Shown: positions 49,600 to 62,660 of the stretch, piece after piece
How positions within the stretch are numbered: position 1 is the first letter of the stretch
Layout: every line of letters begins with the position of its first letter
DNA from: Eretmocerus hayati
Taxonomy: Eukaryota; Arthropoda; Insecta; Hymenoptera; Aphelinidae
Assembly (NCBI GenBank): GCA_029851415.1
Contig: CM056744.1
Location: 15,817,268-15,881,267, forward strand
Reading direction: 5' to 3'
Length of the DNA stretch: 64,000 nt
Program-made: the position numbers and the translations under genes
Notes under the pieces: model-generated
Seen by the model: only the letters and a program-made list of their open reading frames with translations
Told to the model about the DNA's origin: nothing
Databases searched by the model: none

Positions 49600-52500
49600 T
49601 GTTCTCTCTGCTATGCAAATGTCTGTCACGACGTTTTTACGTGGACCGTTGTCTCTTTTATTCGAGCTGAGAAAGCACACTTTGAAGGTTAGTAAAGTCT
49701 TGATAGGAATGAGTCTTATGATGACCTCTTCCGGTATCTATCTGATGACCTGTCAAAGAATTTCCTCACTGGTGTTCAACAAACGTTTCATAATAACTTC
49801 AGTCGAAAGCTATGAGTTCCCGATCATTTGCGTCTTCTGTGGATTGCTGTATTATTCACATGGGGATTCAATTACACGAGATAAACGAGATTATTCGCTG
49901 ATTTCAATTTCACAATTTTTTCCTTGCAATATCCTTTGAATATAATTTCCCTACTCGAGCGTATCATGTCAATTTTCATGTATCCAAATAATCTAGTTTT
50001 CATGTTATTTTTGCAGAAGTCATCACGGCTTTGTGGATGAGGTTTGCACCTCAAACGCAAAAGAATATTGGGTTCGAATATTGTCCGAAAACTACATGTG
50101 AATTTTATAAATACATGTTGAGTGACTTTGGTAGTTTCGAACCCAGTCAAGAGTGTAGGTACCGCTGAATAACCTTCAAACGAAGTTAAAAATTTGTTAA
50201 TGAAGGAAAAATCAATATTCCATTCGCCATGCATTATTAGCGATAAAAATAGTCCACCAATAAAATGTCGATTACCGTTAACTTTTCCTGCCGTATAGAA
50301 TCAAAATAAGTCAGGAGTTTGATCCAGATTCATCCATCCTACGATTTTTCGAATTTTCTCAAATTCAAACTGATTGAAATGTCCCAAAATCAACCAAATC
50401 AATTTTCTCAATCCTCGATCATCATTACCGTCCACAGAATCCCTCTTACCACAAAGCAACCTACATATCCAGCAAATCATACCATCACTACATTTTACAG
50501 AATTTTCAAATTGTTTCTCTCAGTACCAATAGAACATATCTGTATATTACACCTGGGTGTAGAAAAAGTGGCACTGCGGCATTTGCCGCACAACGAACGT
50601 GCCCCAATCGCAACCCTCCCTCTTTTCCACCCACCTCCATCGCAATAAAAATCAGTGCAGAGTCCTGCCAATTTCCTCCTTCCTCGGTCTACACTTCTCG
50701 CGAAATCCTACTGTAACTCTATCTTTGAACCCTCTACTCCCATCCCCTCCTACAATACTTGGAAAAACTGCGGCCTGATTCGAAAAGCCCGTATAACTTC
50801 TGACAACGAAATTAGCCGATTCTGAAAGCATCCTACCTGCTCTTTTTTCCTCACCTCACACTGTGCACAGTAATACATGGAATTTTCAATGGTTTCATCC
50901 TAGAGTAGATGTGATGGTATGGCTGAGTTTGGCTTCCTAACGGTCAAATGTGGTTGCATGTATGTATGTGTGTTGTGTATGTCTGTATGTAAATACATTG
51001 GCTTTCGTTAGTATCGTATGAAGAGTAGAATTTTTTGCTTCGGAATGTAGGAATAGGATGGAAAGAGAAGACTCGAAAGGTGGTGTTTACATTGTATCGC
51101 CATGTGGGATTGGAGACTTGCATGTATGTACGGTTGAAAGGATAGGAAGAAAGGGTGATGGCTGGTGATGGTTTTTCTCGGGATTCGGTTACCTCTGCGC
51201 CCAGGTGCGCCCAGGTATTTTTCCATTTATTGAACACGGCTTCTCATGTAAATATGGGTATACTAGGCTGTCTAGGTAGATGTACCTTTGGTTTGACCTC
51301 GTTGGGTTATGGTCGTCTTGTTGGAGATGGAATTTGCATGTTGCAAGAGAATTGATACGCGATGTGGAATTTGAGCTATTTTTCAGATGACCGAATGCGT
51401 CCTATATCAATATCTTGGTTAGATTTCTGTATGGAATATTTTCGTTAAATCGGAGGGTGGAAGTCATTCTGAGGAATCGGGGAACGTTGTATGTGAGGAA
51501 TTAATTTGATATCGAAGTTGATACGTGAAATTTTTAGAACAGGATGTCCCACTGAGTTACAGTTATTCTCAATTCCATAAATACTTCAACAAGTTTTGGA
51601 CAAATTGTGTAGATATTACTCGAATAATCCCAAATTTTTTGCACCCTATGGGCCTGCATGATTGGCTACAGTATTGTGAGATGAATAAATGGCAATGAGA
51701 TTGACCCCGTGGGTCTGCCTTCTCGCACGCAGGAATGAGCTTTGTTCAATTTTTCTAAATATTTTCTTTTAACATGCTGAATCGGCCATATCGGATCGTG
51801 AATTATCATCATCAGGAATTTACACAGAATCGAGTTTTGTAACTCGTTTCATCTTATTTGTGATTTTACTCATTTCCATCACCAAATTGTATCAAAACTG
51901 ATTCGATTTTGATAAGCTGAATGATGATCAACACTTTCGATGAGAATTTATGTTTAAATAGGGTACAAAGAATAAAGTCGGAATTCAAAAATCAATTTCG
52001 GGTTCACCAACCAATCTTCGGACATTATAGGACAATCTTCATAAATTTAAAGATTGTTCGAAATCTCCATAACGAATGAACGAGCTACAATCCCCAAGGG
52101 AAACTAATCGCTCCTATCCACAGAAACATACATACAGTCCAAATCAAACTCACCGCTTGCGACAGAATCAATGCTAACAGTTTGAGAGCTTTTATTCGAG
52201 GATGCTTCAAACATTTCGATTTCACACCCGTTTCTCTCGATTTGCCCACTTCATCTCCACCCCTCGTCCTACACCACCGATCAACCTCATGACTGATTTT
52301 TGTGTCGATTGCAAGTGGCTCCCTCTTCTCTTTATATATATACATATATACCTTCTCGATAGCTTTTACTCGTCCAATCTCAAGCCAATCGCTTGAACTG
52401 GCCCACTAACGATCTCGTACATTGTCTGTCTCTTTCGTTTCACACACTCAGTCGAATCTCACCCTTGACTGAGTCTCCATCAGTTGGTAGGTAGGTGTAG

Positions 52501-55500
52501 GTAGGTACTAGAACAAGCGGTGACTTTGAGGGTACTTTTATCGTCCCGTCTCGTTGCGTCATTAGCTTCATCGACGTCTTCAACGTAGCGTGAGTAATTT
52601 CGTTACAGAGATTTATTAACTTCGTGTTTGAAGGAGCTTTTACTCTTGTAGAGGTTAGTCTTGAGTCAGAATTTTTTTTCATTCTTAATACATCAATTCG
52701 TTCTGTATCTCGTACGCTTTTGGAAATATCTGCTGGGAGATTCAATTCTTATTACCACGGGTCAGATTTTTCCGATGTGTTCCAAAAGTAAATCAGTATG
52801 GAATCATTCAATGGTTGAGCATTCAGGTGATATTAATATCAGAGTCAAACAAAAAATGACAGCTTGGCAATGTTTTGTAGCATCATAACAGGATAACGAA
52901 AGAAATTTGGGATATTGCTGAGGTGTTGGTCAAGCTCAGGTAAATATTTGAATTTCCCTGATGCTTGATCTTATAGCATTTGAATCACCACCTTCAACCA
53001 CTTGATCTGTCCTCAGCTTGACATGGCTCTACCATGATGTTGGTCTGATCTTTCTCCCAACGATTGCAAAAACGGTCATAATACGCGAATACTCTCACCA
53101 ACAAAAAATCATTTCATACTTTGGTAATTTTGGTATTAATTCATTACAGCTTCTACTTCATGATCATCATGAAACATACAGATCTCAAGAAGAACCGCCA
53201 GGTTTGTCATCATCAGCATGAAAATGACCACCCTTATCTTTCCAGATTGCGATAATTGAGAACTCTAGTGGTGTAGTATCATTCTCTCACTTTCAATTGA
53301 TGTTAGTTTTAGAAATGCGATGCCATACTGCATCTCCGTATCTAACTGTACTTGATCGTTGTCATTAACTCCTCACGAGTCCCAACAGATTATGTCATCA
53401 CTGGATCAACCTTCCCAGAAATATCAATGGTCATCTCTACTTAAAGCCTCATTCACATGCGGTCACCCGTCAACTAAAGCCCATTTCACACCATCATATA
53501 GAAGTATTCCTCCGGGGCCTCCATTGTCCCCTCCGGGGGCCTCCACAATGTATTTTAGTAACTCTGAGAGCATTGAACTCCATATACACAGGTAGCAATG
53601 AAATAATATTGTAAGCTGCTCACGTCGTCGCCTCTGCCAGTTTTAATTACGTTCCATACATCGTCTACCTACTGAGCTTTTCTCTGCTTCTACGTCATCG
53701 CTTTACGGAATCTCCGACATCTATATAGATTTTAAGTGAGCACGTGATGAGATAAGAAGGGTCTTTGTGTCTGATGAATCGGGAAGAGAGCGTGACTTGC
53801 TTGATTGAATTGTTTCGCTAGCTTTGTCTTCTCTTTCAGTGTCGCGTTGTTTCGTCTTCCATAAGATTATGAAACGTGATTTGCGTTTTGAGATGGGTAA
53901 AGCTTTGGTATGTTGCTTTGGTTATGTTATGATTGACTTAATGAACGATTGAGGTCGGGGTATTTGTAGAAGTGAGAGAGGCTGCATGGAGGAGTCACTT
54001 GTTTTAAAGATTTCTTGGGTTTTAGAGTGAACTTTCCGTTGACAACGAAGAACTATCAAGTTTATGGCAGGTATGAACCTGAAATTCATCCATGAATCTA
54101 TGAATTTTGTTCTTCCTATTCTCAAATAGCTTGCACCAGATTTGATGGTCGAAAATGTTTCGGGATCATTTGCTCGTCGGTTTCTACTTAGTTATAACCT
54201 AACTTGGATACTGAGTGAGTCAGGCGAGAATGAATTTGTAAAGAGGCATCCAAATCATGAACGTGGAGCTAGAAAATTTCAATCAGTTGAAATAATGTGT
54301 ATTCATCACACATTTCAAGTCATATCACCTATAGATACTGCATTCATTCATGTAACTAATTGTCCACTTACTGATAATGAAGGAAATTATTGCAGAGGCC
54401 AGTAATATCTTGATTGGGTACTAATATTCGACGGGTCTTCATTTCAGAATAATTTTATGGCATTCAGAAGACTAAAAAATTGTCGACTATCTGAGAATCT
54501 TCATCCATGCTATGAAATTACCACTCTCCTCTGTTTCTTCCATTCCTGAAAGATCGCGACTTATTGGTACAATTTATTTAGAACTCAATAAGAATGAATG
54601 ATTCACTCCGAACTATTAACAGACCTTGAAACTCTAATCCTTTCATGCAACTAAAATTACTCACTCTGCAATGCGACATATCTTGATCGCGACACATCTG
54701 TCACAAACTGAAAATTCAAGATTCATCCGTGACTCTACAGCACTTGACCTTCTCAGTTATCATAACCTCATTAGTCGACCATAGGCCAGATGTACTATCA
54801 CCAAAAACTCGATCCACATCCTAGTCATTTCTCAAATTCAAACGTCGTTCTACACTTTCAACTGCCATAAATCACATTGTACCTTGGTGTTCCGAACGTG
54901 TCTTCGACAAATTTCGATTCCAAGCGCAAAGTGGTACAAGCGTCTATGTATATAGCAATTGGTTATATATAAGCGTACAATCGAACCGTTGAATAGAAAA
55001 TGGGTAACAGCTGCGTTCTAGATAGAAACAATTTGAGTCTCGAAGAGGAAGGATAGACGATTCAAAGAGATATTTTCTCGATATATAAGACGTTGTACAA
55101 TAGGTTTGAGATACTAGGCTGTGAGATTTGTAATGGTGAGCTATACGGGAATTCCTTTAAATCTTGTTGATGTCCCTTAGGGAGGTACCTGATCTGGCAG
55201 GTGTTCTTGTATTGCTTTGTATTATTGGTTTTGAAGATAAAAAAGGCTGTTTGCTAATAAAGGAAGGGATTGACGAGTTGAAAAGTAATGAATTGAGGTT
55301 TTCATTACTGTTTTGGTGAATTGCTCCTGGTGTGATTTGTTGATTTGAAAGTCAGAATGAGGATGCATTCTGAACTTTCTAAGCTGATGGTCAATTTTCA
55401 TTTCCGTGGTATTTTTATTTCGAGCAAAGAGAATTAAGAAAAATCTTGGATAGCCAGTAATTGTCAATAATGATCTGTTTTGTTCCCCAAAATTCTTAGT

Positions 55501-57767
55501 CAACTCAAGTTTGTCTCAATTCTATGTTGGAACTGACTGGTAGTTGTTGCATGGAATCCAATATCTGCCATAGGAGGGAATGACGCTCGTAGTCAAGGTA
55601 TCTCGTCATTGGATTTTTTTGATAACCAACGTGAAGCTTTATTGAATAGATTGCAAGAATTACATTGCATTTATTCAAGCAGATTCATTCCAATGCTCAC
55701 AACGGTGACAGAAATCTAGCAATGTTTTAAACTGCCTCAAAAAACTCCCAGGAATATTTCCAACAATCTATAACCAAAGTATTTGAAAAGAGTTCGTGTA
55801 TAGATCTACATAACCTCCTAGTGGGATTAATCGTGAATCGAGTTCACAGATTGAAAAAAAAAAGAGTTCACAAACGATAAACAAAATGAATCAAGGGAAA
55901 TCTATCGGTATGAATTCTACTCCATTAAATGTTTTGAACCATTCCCATGTGAATGGGAGCACAGGAACTTAAAGTTCCGAGAATGCGTCTTGACTGTGGA
56001 CTAAGATCGTTCCAAAGTTAATGCGCACGCTTTTGAAACTTCCCCCCCCCCCCCTCTCGGCTTTCGGCATGTAAAAGAAGTTTCCCTGTTTAAAGAGGCA
56101 GTGAAAGAATTTTTGAAAACTCTTCCTCTCATAAGGATGGATGTGGACATTGGGCGATTTTTTAATTTTTGCGGTCATTCTTATAAGTCAATTGAGTGAT
56201 TTTCTTGTTTCTTGTTCAAGTCTTCCAGTGGCCCAATGGTTGTGCGAACTATGATTATAACTATTTATTTCCAACCCATGTCATTAATGATCTCATCTGT
56301 GAACTAGAATAATTCAAGTTACTTTATTATTAAATGACTAGTCACAATGTGATAATAAATCCGTGATCAAAATGCTATTACTGGATGTGTATATGTTCAC
56401 GTATTGTATGGATGATTGATATTTTCTTGCCCAAGGACAAATAAAAAGGATATTCTATTCTATTTTATTCTATGAATGTTGATCTATGATTTTGGTTGAT
56501 TCATTGAATCTTGGATTAATGAGTTGTATTCTAAAATAGTAATCCCAGATTTAGCTTCTACGCCCATCTCAACTGATTCTTCAGGAAGGATGTCCTCTAA
56601 ATCCTGTATAATTTTCCTACTCCAAACATCCACAGCTGACTCCACCCTTCTCCCCTTCACCATCCTCTTATCTAACCAGATAACCACCTCCGCAATCCAA
56701 TAGCGAAAAAATCCACCTTCCACACGCACAAGTATAATACACCTACATACATATATTTATACAGCTCAGGGGTATCCGGGTATAATAGACGCGAGAAGAA
56801 ATGCAGCTGAGGGACAATAAAAGATGGCCCTGGTAGAGTTTTACTACTACGAATACCTCGTAAAGCTCTGCTCCAGAGACTGATGCTGTGCGAGAGAGTA
56901 AGACGTTTTTGCTAGACACTCGTCCAAGCGACGAGTTTTATTGTACGTTAGGATGTGAGTATCTTCCAGAATACATTCATACACACACACATACATACAT
57001 TTATGTATGTTTGTTACTCAGGATGAGATCCCTGGATGATGCGCAAACGTGAGATGCCCGAGGCATAGAGATTTGCGAGGTGTAGGTAGGAAATTTGAAT
57101 ATAGCCTGGTTTCATGTAGGTGAGCATGCTTTGAACTTGTTTAGGTTGAGGTATCTTGGTTTTGCAAGATTTCTGAGGTGGCATATGTTAAGTTAGGTGT
57201 CAAGAGGGATGTTTGTGTATTCTCGGTGGATTTTTTTTTGCTGGCGTGACATTGTTGTGGATAGCGTTTATCCACTTGAGATGGCAAGACGAAATCTCCT
57301 TGAGAGATGTTCCGTGAAAGTCAAAAGGAAGATTATACTGTGAATGGAGGTGTTCCTTTCATTATGAAGAATCAAATCTGTATCTTGAATAGAGTACCTA
57401 TGTTTCTGTGAAATTTTCAACCTTTGCCTTCTACTCGGGCCGGAGGAGTGCGAGATCCAACTTTTACTCTCATGCATTGAAAACTTCTAATAAGTACCTC
57501 CAAAAATATTCATTCCATGATTCATCTGAACACAGACGTTATTGACTCCATCGCTATTGCACGTTCGGCTCATAAATGTTTTTGATGAGTCAGAGACCTC
57601 TGGAATGATTTTGTTGCTCAAACATGATTCGTAAGATGATGGATGATGATCAATTGACTCCAGAAAGAGGTGTCTTATGAACTCTGGGAAAGATGGCATA
57701 TATTTGAGAATCAGTGAATTCATCAGTCGATTTCACTCATAACCAACTCGGTCGCATGATATATCTT
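49600..57767. other. No gene seen (8.2 kb)
   Basis: AT-rich sequence without supported exons. Frames of interest by length (plus 49565-49939; minus 49872-50234) match no family. A run of C lies at about 56041-56054. The short GC-rich spot at 53512-53550 (CCTCCGGGGCCTCC phrases) is isolated. Confidence 0.4.
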
Positions 57768-58510
57768 TTAGCCGAACTGGGTTGAAATAGATCGAAATAG
57801 ACCGAGCTAGGCTAAATTATGCCGAATTGAACCGAATTAGACCGAACCAGATCGAATTACACCGGATTAGACCGCATTCGTACAGTACTTCACTGGTATG
57901 CAACTTTACTGGTACGGTACTTTACTAGGACGGTACTTCACAAGTACGGGTTTTCACTAAGAAACTACTTCACTGTTACGGTACTTCTACTGCGGTACTT
58001 CTACTAGGGTACTTTAGGGTGATGACAAACTACGCGTTACGCCACTATTTTTCCACTACGACGCGCTATCGCACGCCACAACTAAAAATTCATTCCAACG
58101 AACTCAACCATTGATATATTGAACTCATTTTTCTAGTAATAGTCATGGATTATGAATATTAATCCAATTCATTGAAGGTTGGGTTTGCTGAAATGAATTT
58201 CGGGTAATGTCGGTCGATGGCGTGGCGTAAAATTCGTGCCGTAGTGCGTCGTAGCGCGTTGTCTGTCGTCACCCTCACTAGGACTCTAATTTCACTTCAC
58301 TAGTACGCTAATTCTATTACGGAATTCTATCAGTACGGTACTTCTATAGCATGGTACAATCACGGCACTAGTGCGGTGCCAGTAAGCTGATTCTAGTACG
58401 GTAATCTTATTACAGTGATCCTAGTGTGCTACTACGGTGCTTCTAGTATGGTACTTCTAGTGCGATAATACAATGGTCTTAGTACGGTTGCAGTATGATT
58501 TGAATGCGGT
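57768..58510. repeat. Decanucleotide and TACGGTACTTC array 3, interrupted
   Basis: The first 120 bp are variants of AGACCGAATT in a roughly 10-bp register. Then variants of TACGGTACTTCACTAG and TACTTCTAGTACGG run to about 58510, split by the insertion at 58016-58275. Downstream AGACCGAAATGGACCAGAGC and TACCTACTCACTCATC-type sequence resemble, in inverse orientation, the flank of array 2 (GATGGTCTGGTCC with TGGG/TGAG repeats). This suggests the same family in opposite orientation. Confidence 0.7.
58016..58275. mobile_element. 260-bp TIR insertion within array 3
   Basis: The left end AGGGTGATGACAAACTACGCG and the right end, inverted, AGGGTGACGACAGACAACGC form imperfect TIRs. Additional inner pairing includes TTACGCCAC with GTGGCGTAA. 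Joining the flanks recreates a TACTTCACTAGG phrase typical of the array, which supports a discrete insertion. No target duplication is evident. Confidence 0.65.
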
Positions 58511-60116
58511 GTAAGAACCACATCAGCCCAAACTAGACCGAAATGGACCAGAGCATGCCATTCAACCATTCATCATTTCACTCGACCACTTACCTACTCA
58601 CTCATCAGTTCATTCAATCACCGACCCGCCCATGATCCATGCGGCCACCCCTTGTACCTTACCCTTCAACGTGGGCAAACCAATAAGGCGGAATCCGTGC
58701 GAAAAAATTTTGGACCGGCATTCAATCATTTTAATTTGGGTCCTAGTTAGTTGAATTATTCAACTGGAGTTGGAGTGAGATATACACATGTGATGTCGAA
58801 GCCATCTCTCTCATTCAAATTTTTTCTCTCTCAATACACACACTCACATTTTCAAGCATCTTTCCATCTTTTTCCAATTCTCAAATCTTTCAACCTACGG
58901 CTCAAGATCATGATGCGTTCGCTTGTGGATACTCTTCCTGTATACCTCCACTCCTATAAATAGTTCCCAATAATGATCGTTCTGTACTCCTTGATGACGA
59001 CGAAAATGGCTTTGGAGATAAAAACATGCGTGCCGCATATAAGCGGGTATGAGCGTGACCGAGCGTGTTTTAGTACATAAGATATATCTAATCCCGGAAA
59101 AATATGTGACCCCAAGCGTAGAATAGGAACCAGTGAAAAAATGCCAGATAGCTTCATATCCGAATATCAGAGTTCCCCTCCATGTCATGAGAATCACTTA
59201 AGCTATGGAAATTCTGTACGTTTTTCCAAGCAGCAGTCTGCTAGACGGCATTGTGCCGCTCAGTTGTGCTCGCCTTCGGTGGCGAGTTCCTATTTTTGCA
59301 TCTCTCGAGGATCTAATTTATTTCAAATTTTAAGTATTCGATTCTTCTGTATAATTCTTCTAAAGTGGCCGCATCAATAAATTGTCTAAATTTTCAAGTT
59401 TTTTTGACTCATCAGATACTTTCTTTTCTTCTTCTATTCAAATTATAGAAAGAATCGTCTGAGAAACGCGCCATTAGTGTCAAGTTTCGAAATCTCAACT
59501 CACCCTTTTGTTAGACTGGTCCCGAGCTTTTCGCGGAAATGCGAGTCTCAAAAATAGTCACTCATCGGATTCAATATCCGACGTTACACACATTGGTGAA
59601 AATTCATATCTTTTGAACTGTAACGTGATGTGAGGATTTAGTATAAATTCTATTCCAGGATCATGATCTTTAGGAACAGACGTGTTGTTCAGAATATTCT
59701 CAAACACTCCAATCTTTTCCAAAACAACTGTAAATATGAACAGTGTGGCCAAGCTTCTGAGGAATTGGTCAGAAAAATTGAGAGCTCGACCCATACTCGA
59801 GATGGGGATGAATCTATTCGAATCGATGTCGGAAGAGTAATCAAACATCAGCATTCCTCTGGTGTGTTCTGATTACATTATACAGATCCTGCATGAATTT
59901 CTTTGATTATTTCCACGTAGTTTCTAACTTCGATAATGATCGAAAAATGATCGCAGCACATGCTTTCGTCGAAAAGAATTTGGATAACGAAGTTTGGAAT
60001 TAAATTTCACAAATAGTGCCTCTGTATACTAGGAAAATTTAACTATTCATTGATCCACCGGAAAATTGATGGAGACAAATGCCCATTTTCATCACAGATG
60101 ATATCATAAATGATAG
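58511..60116. other. No gene seen (1.6 kb)
   Basis: It holds the flank of array 3 to about 58640 and then AT-rich sequence. The frames at 58895-59197 (minus) and 59558-59854 (minus) match nothing I recognise. Confidence 0.4.
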
Positions 60117-60338
60117 TTTCAGAACAGGGTTGGTAGTCCATAACACGACACCTTAACTTTGCGATGTGTCACACATCGCACGATGTAGTTTTGACGCGGT
60201 GCGCGTGCGCGGGCATCTGGCTGGCTTCGAGATGAACGATGCGCGCCGAAAGAGAAGCAGATGAGATGACAAACGAAAGGCGAAGGCATCGCCGGCTCGG
60301 CAATCAGACGAATATTTTTTGCATTTGTATTCGATTTA

Positions 60339-61454
60339 AATTTTTGATGAACTCAGAGTCATGAAGGGATATTCTCTGAGGACATGGGAATCGATTCATG
60401 CATTGACTTCAAATCGAACCATGAAATTCGATTTCCGTGACCACATCCAAGGAGGAAAAAGCAACTTTTTTCGATGCCCGGACTTGGTTTTCGACGCGGA
60501 TTTTTAAAACTGTCTGGACTATAAATGCTTTCATCATCCCAAAGTGATAAATATAGGTTCTTTATCATCATAAGGAGCCATTCATACAATGATTCCGAGG
60601 CGGCTGCTGAAATTCGATTTTTGTTGCCACATACAAGGAGAAAAAGTCACATTTTTTTGGCGTCCCGACATGGTTTTCGACGAAGATTTCTGAATCTGAC
60701 TCGAGTAAAAATTTCTTTATCAACCCAGACTGATAAATATAGCTCCTTCATCATCATGAGAAGCCATTTATGCATTTATTCCGAATCAAAGCATGAAATT
60801 CGATTTTCGTTGCCACGTCCAAGGAGGAAAAGTCAACTTTTTTCGATGCCCGGACTTGGTTTTCGACGCGGATTTTTAAAACTGTCTCGACTATAAATGC
60901 TTTCATCATCCCAAAGTGATAAATATAGGTTCTTTATCATCATAAGGAGCCATTCATACAATGATTCCGAGGCGGCTGCTGAAATTCGATTTTTGTTGCC
61001 ACATACAAGGAGAAAAAGTCACATTTTTTTGGCGTCCCGACATGGTTTTCGACGAAGATTTCTCAATCTGACTCGAGTAAAAATTTCTTCATCAACCCAG
61101 ACTGATAAATATAGCTTCTTCATCATCATGAGAAGCCATTTATGCATTTATTCCGAATCAAATCATGAAATTCGATTTTCGTTGCCACATACAAGGAGGA
61201 AAAGTCAACTTTTTTCGATGCCCGGACTTGGTTTTCGACGCGGATTTTTCAATTTGACACGAGTAAACATTTTTTCATCATCCCAACGTCATAAGTATAT
61301 GTTTTCCATTCTCGTGGAAAGCCATTCGTACATTAACTTCGAATCGAATCGTGAAATTCGATTTTCCTTTCCACATACGAGGAGAAAAAGTGAAATTTTT
61401 TCAATATTCCGACTTGTTTTCCGACGCGGATTTCTCAATTCGACACGAGTAAAA
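60339..61454. repeat. 186-bp tandem units, left arm of the hAT foldback
   Basis: Units start near 60339, 60525, 60711, 60897, 61083 and 61269. Two alternating types (one with GAGGCGGCTGCTGAAATTCG, one with AATCAAAGCATGAAATTCG or a close variant) give a 372-bp higher-order repeat. Because 186 is a multiple of three, stop-free frames persist across units, producing the 123- and 188-codon frames at 60525 and 60897. These are artefacts of the repeat. Confidence 0.88.
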
Positions 61455-61479
61455 ATCTCATGAGAAGAAAAACTCATAT

Positions 61480-62405
61480 TCATCTTCTTGGGATGATAAG
61501 AAAATTTATATTCGAGTCAGTTTGAAAATTTCGCGTCGAAAACCAATTCGGGAGATCGAAAAAATGTGAAATGTTTCCTTTGTATATGGCAACGAAAATC
61601 GAATTTCATGATTTGATTCGGAATAAATGCATGAATGGCTCCTCATGATGATGAAGAAGATGAATTCATCGATTTGAGTTGATAAAGAAATTCTTACTCG
61701 AGTCAGTTTGAGGAATCCCCGCCGAAAAGCATGTCGGGACGCCAAAAAATGTGACTTTTTCTCCTTGTATGTGGCAACAAAAATCGAAATTCAGCAGCCG
61801 ACTCCGAATCATTGTATGAATGGCTCCTTATAATGATAAAGAACCTATATTTATCACTTTGGGATGATGAACGCATTTATAGTCGAGACAGTTTTAAAAA
61901 TCCGCGTCGAAAACCAAGTCCGGGCATCGAAAAAAGTTGACTTTTCCTCCTTGGACGTGGCAACGAAAATCGAATTTCATGCTTTGATTCGGAATAAATG
62001 CATTAATGGCTTCTCATGATGACGAAGAAGCTATATTTATCAGTCTGGGTTGATAAAGAAATTTTTACTCGAGTCAGTTTGAGAAATCTTCGTCGAAAAC
62101 CATGTCGGGACGCCAAAAAAATGTGACTTTTTCTCCTTGTATGTGGCAACAAAAATCGAATTTCAGCAGCCGACTCGGAATCATTGTATGAATGGCTTCT
62201 TATAATGATAAAGAGCCCATATTCATCACTTTGGGATGATGAAAGCATTTATAGTCGAGACAGTTTTAAAAATCCGCGTCGAAAACCAAGTCCGGACATC
62301 GAGAAAAGTTGCTTTTTCCTCCTTGGATGTGGTCACGGAAATCGAATTTCATGGTTCGATTTGAAGTCAATGCATGAATTGATTCCCATGTCCTCAGAGA
62401 ATATC
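61480..62405. repeat. 186-bp tandem units, right arm (inverted)
   Basis: Reverse-oriented units matching the left arm; for example the unit boundary at 60525 pairs with 62248 and that at 60897 with about 61876. The innermost unit is the most diverged, and the left arm carries about one more unit, so the palindrome is not symmetrical at its centre. Confidence 0.85.
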
Positions 62406-62660
62406 CCTTCATGACTCTGAGTTCATGAGTTCATCAAAAATTTAAATCGAATACAAATGCAAAAAATATTCATCTGATTGCCGAGCCGGCGATGCCTTCG
62501 CCTTTCGTTTGTCATCTCATCTGCTTCTCTTTCGGCGCGCATCGTTCATCTCGAAGCCAGATGCCCGCGCACGCGCACCGCGTCAAAACTACATCGTGCG
62601 ATGTAAGACACATCGCAAAGTTAAGGTGTCGTGTTATGGACTACCAACCCTGTTTCAGAA

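Larger units (their letters stand above)
60125..62652. mobile_element. hAT-type foldback element, 2.53 kb, built of inverted 186-bp tandem units
   Basis: TTTCAGAA flanks both ends exactly (60117-60124 and 62653-62660), an 8-bp TSD. The element begins CAGGGTTGGTAGTCC and ends with its inverse. A 5' CAGGG and an 8-bp TSD fit the hAT superfamily. The arms pair along nearly the whole element: a GC-rich outer part (GACGCGGTGCGCGTGCGCG) and then tandem units of about 186 bp. Six units face one way (60339-61454) and about five the other (61480-62405). There is no spacer gene and no transposase, so it must depend on one supplied elsewhere. Arm identity is visibly lower and less regular than in F1, so it is older or less homogenised. 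Confidence 0.9.

Noticed and set aside
49565..49939. 124-codon plus-strand frame
   Set aside because: It starts within the right end of a TIR element, is hydrophobic without a recognisable family, and has no splice or promoter evidence.
60897..61463. 188-codon plus-strand open frame
   Set aside because: A by-product of 186-bp tandem repeats; similar frames occur on the other strand in the inverted arm.
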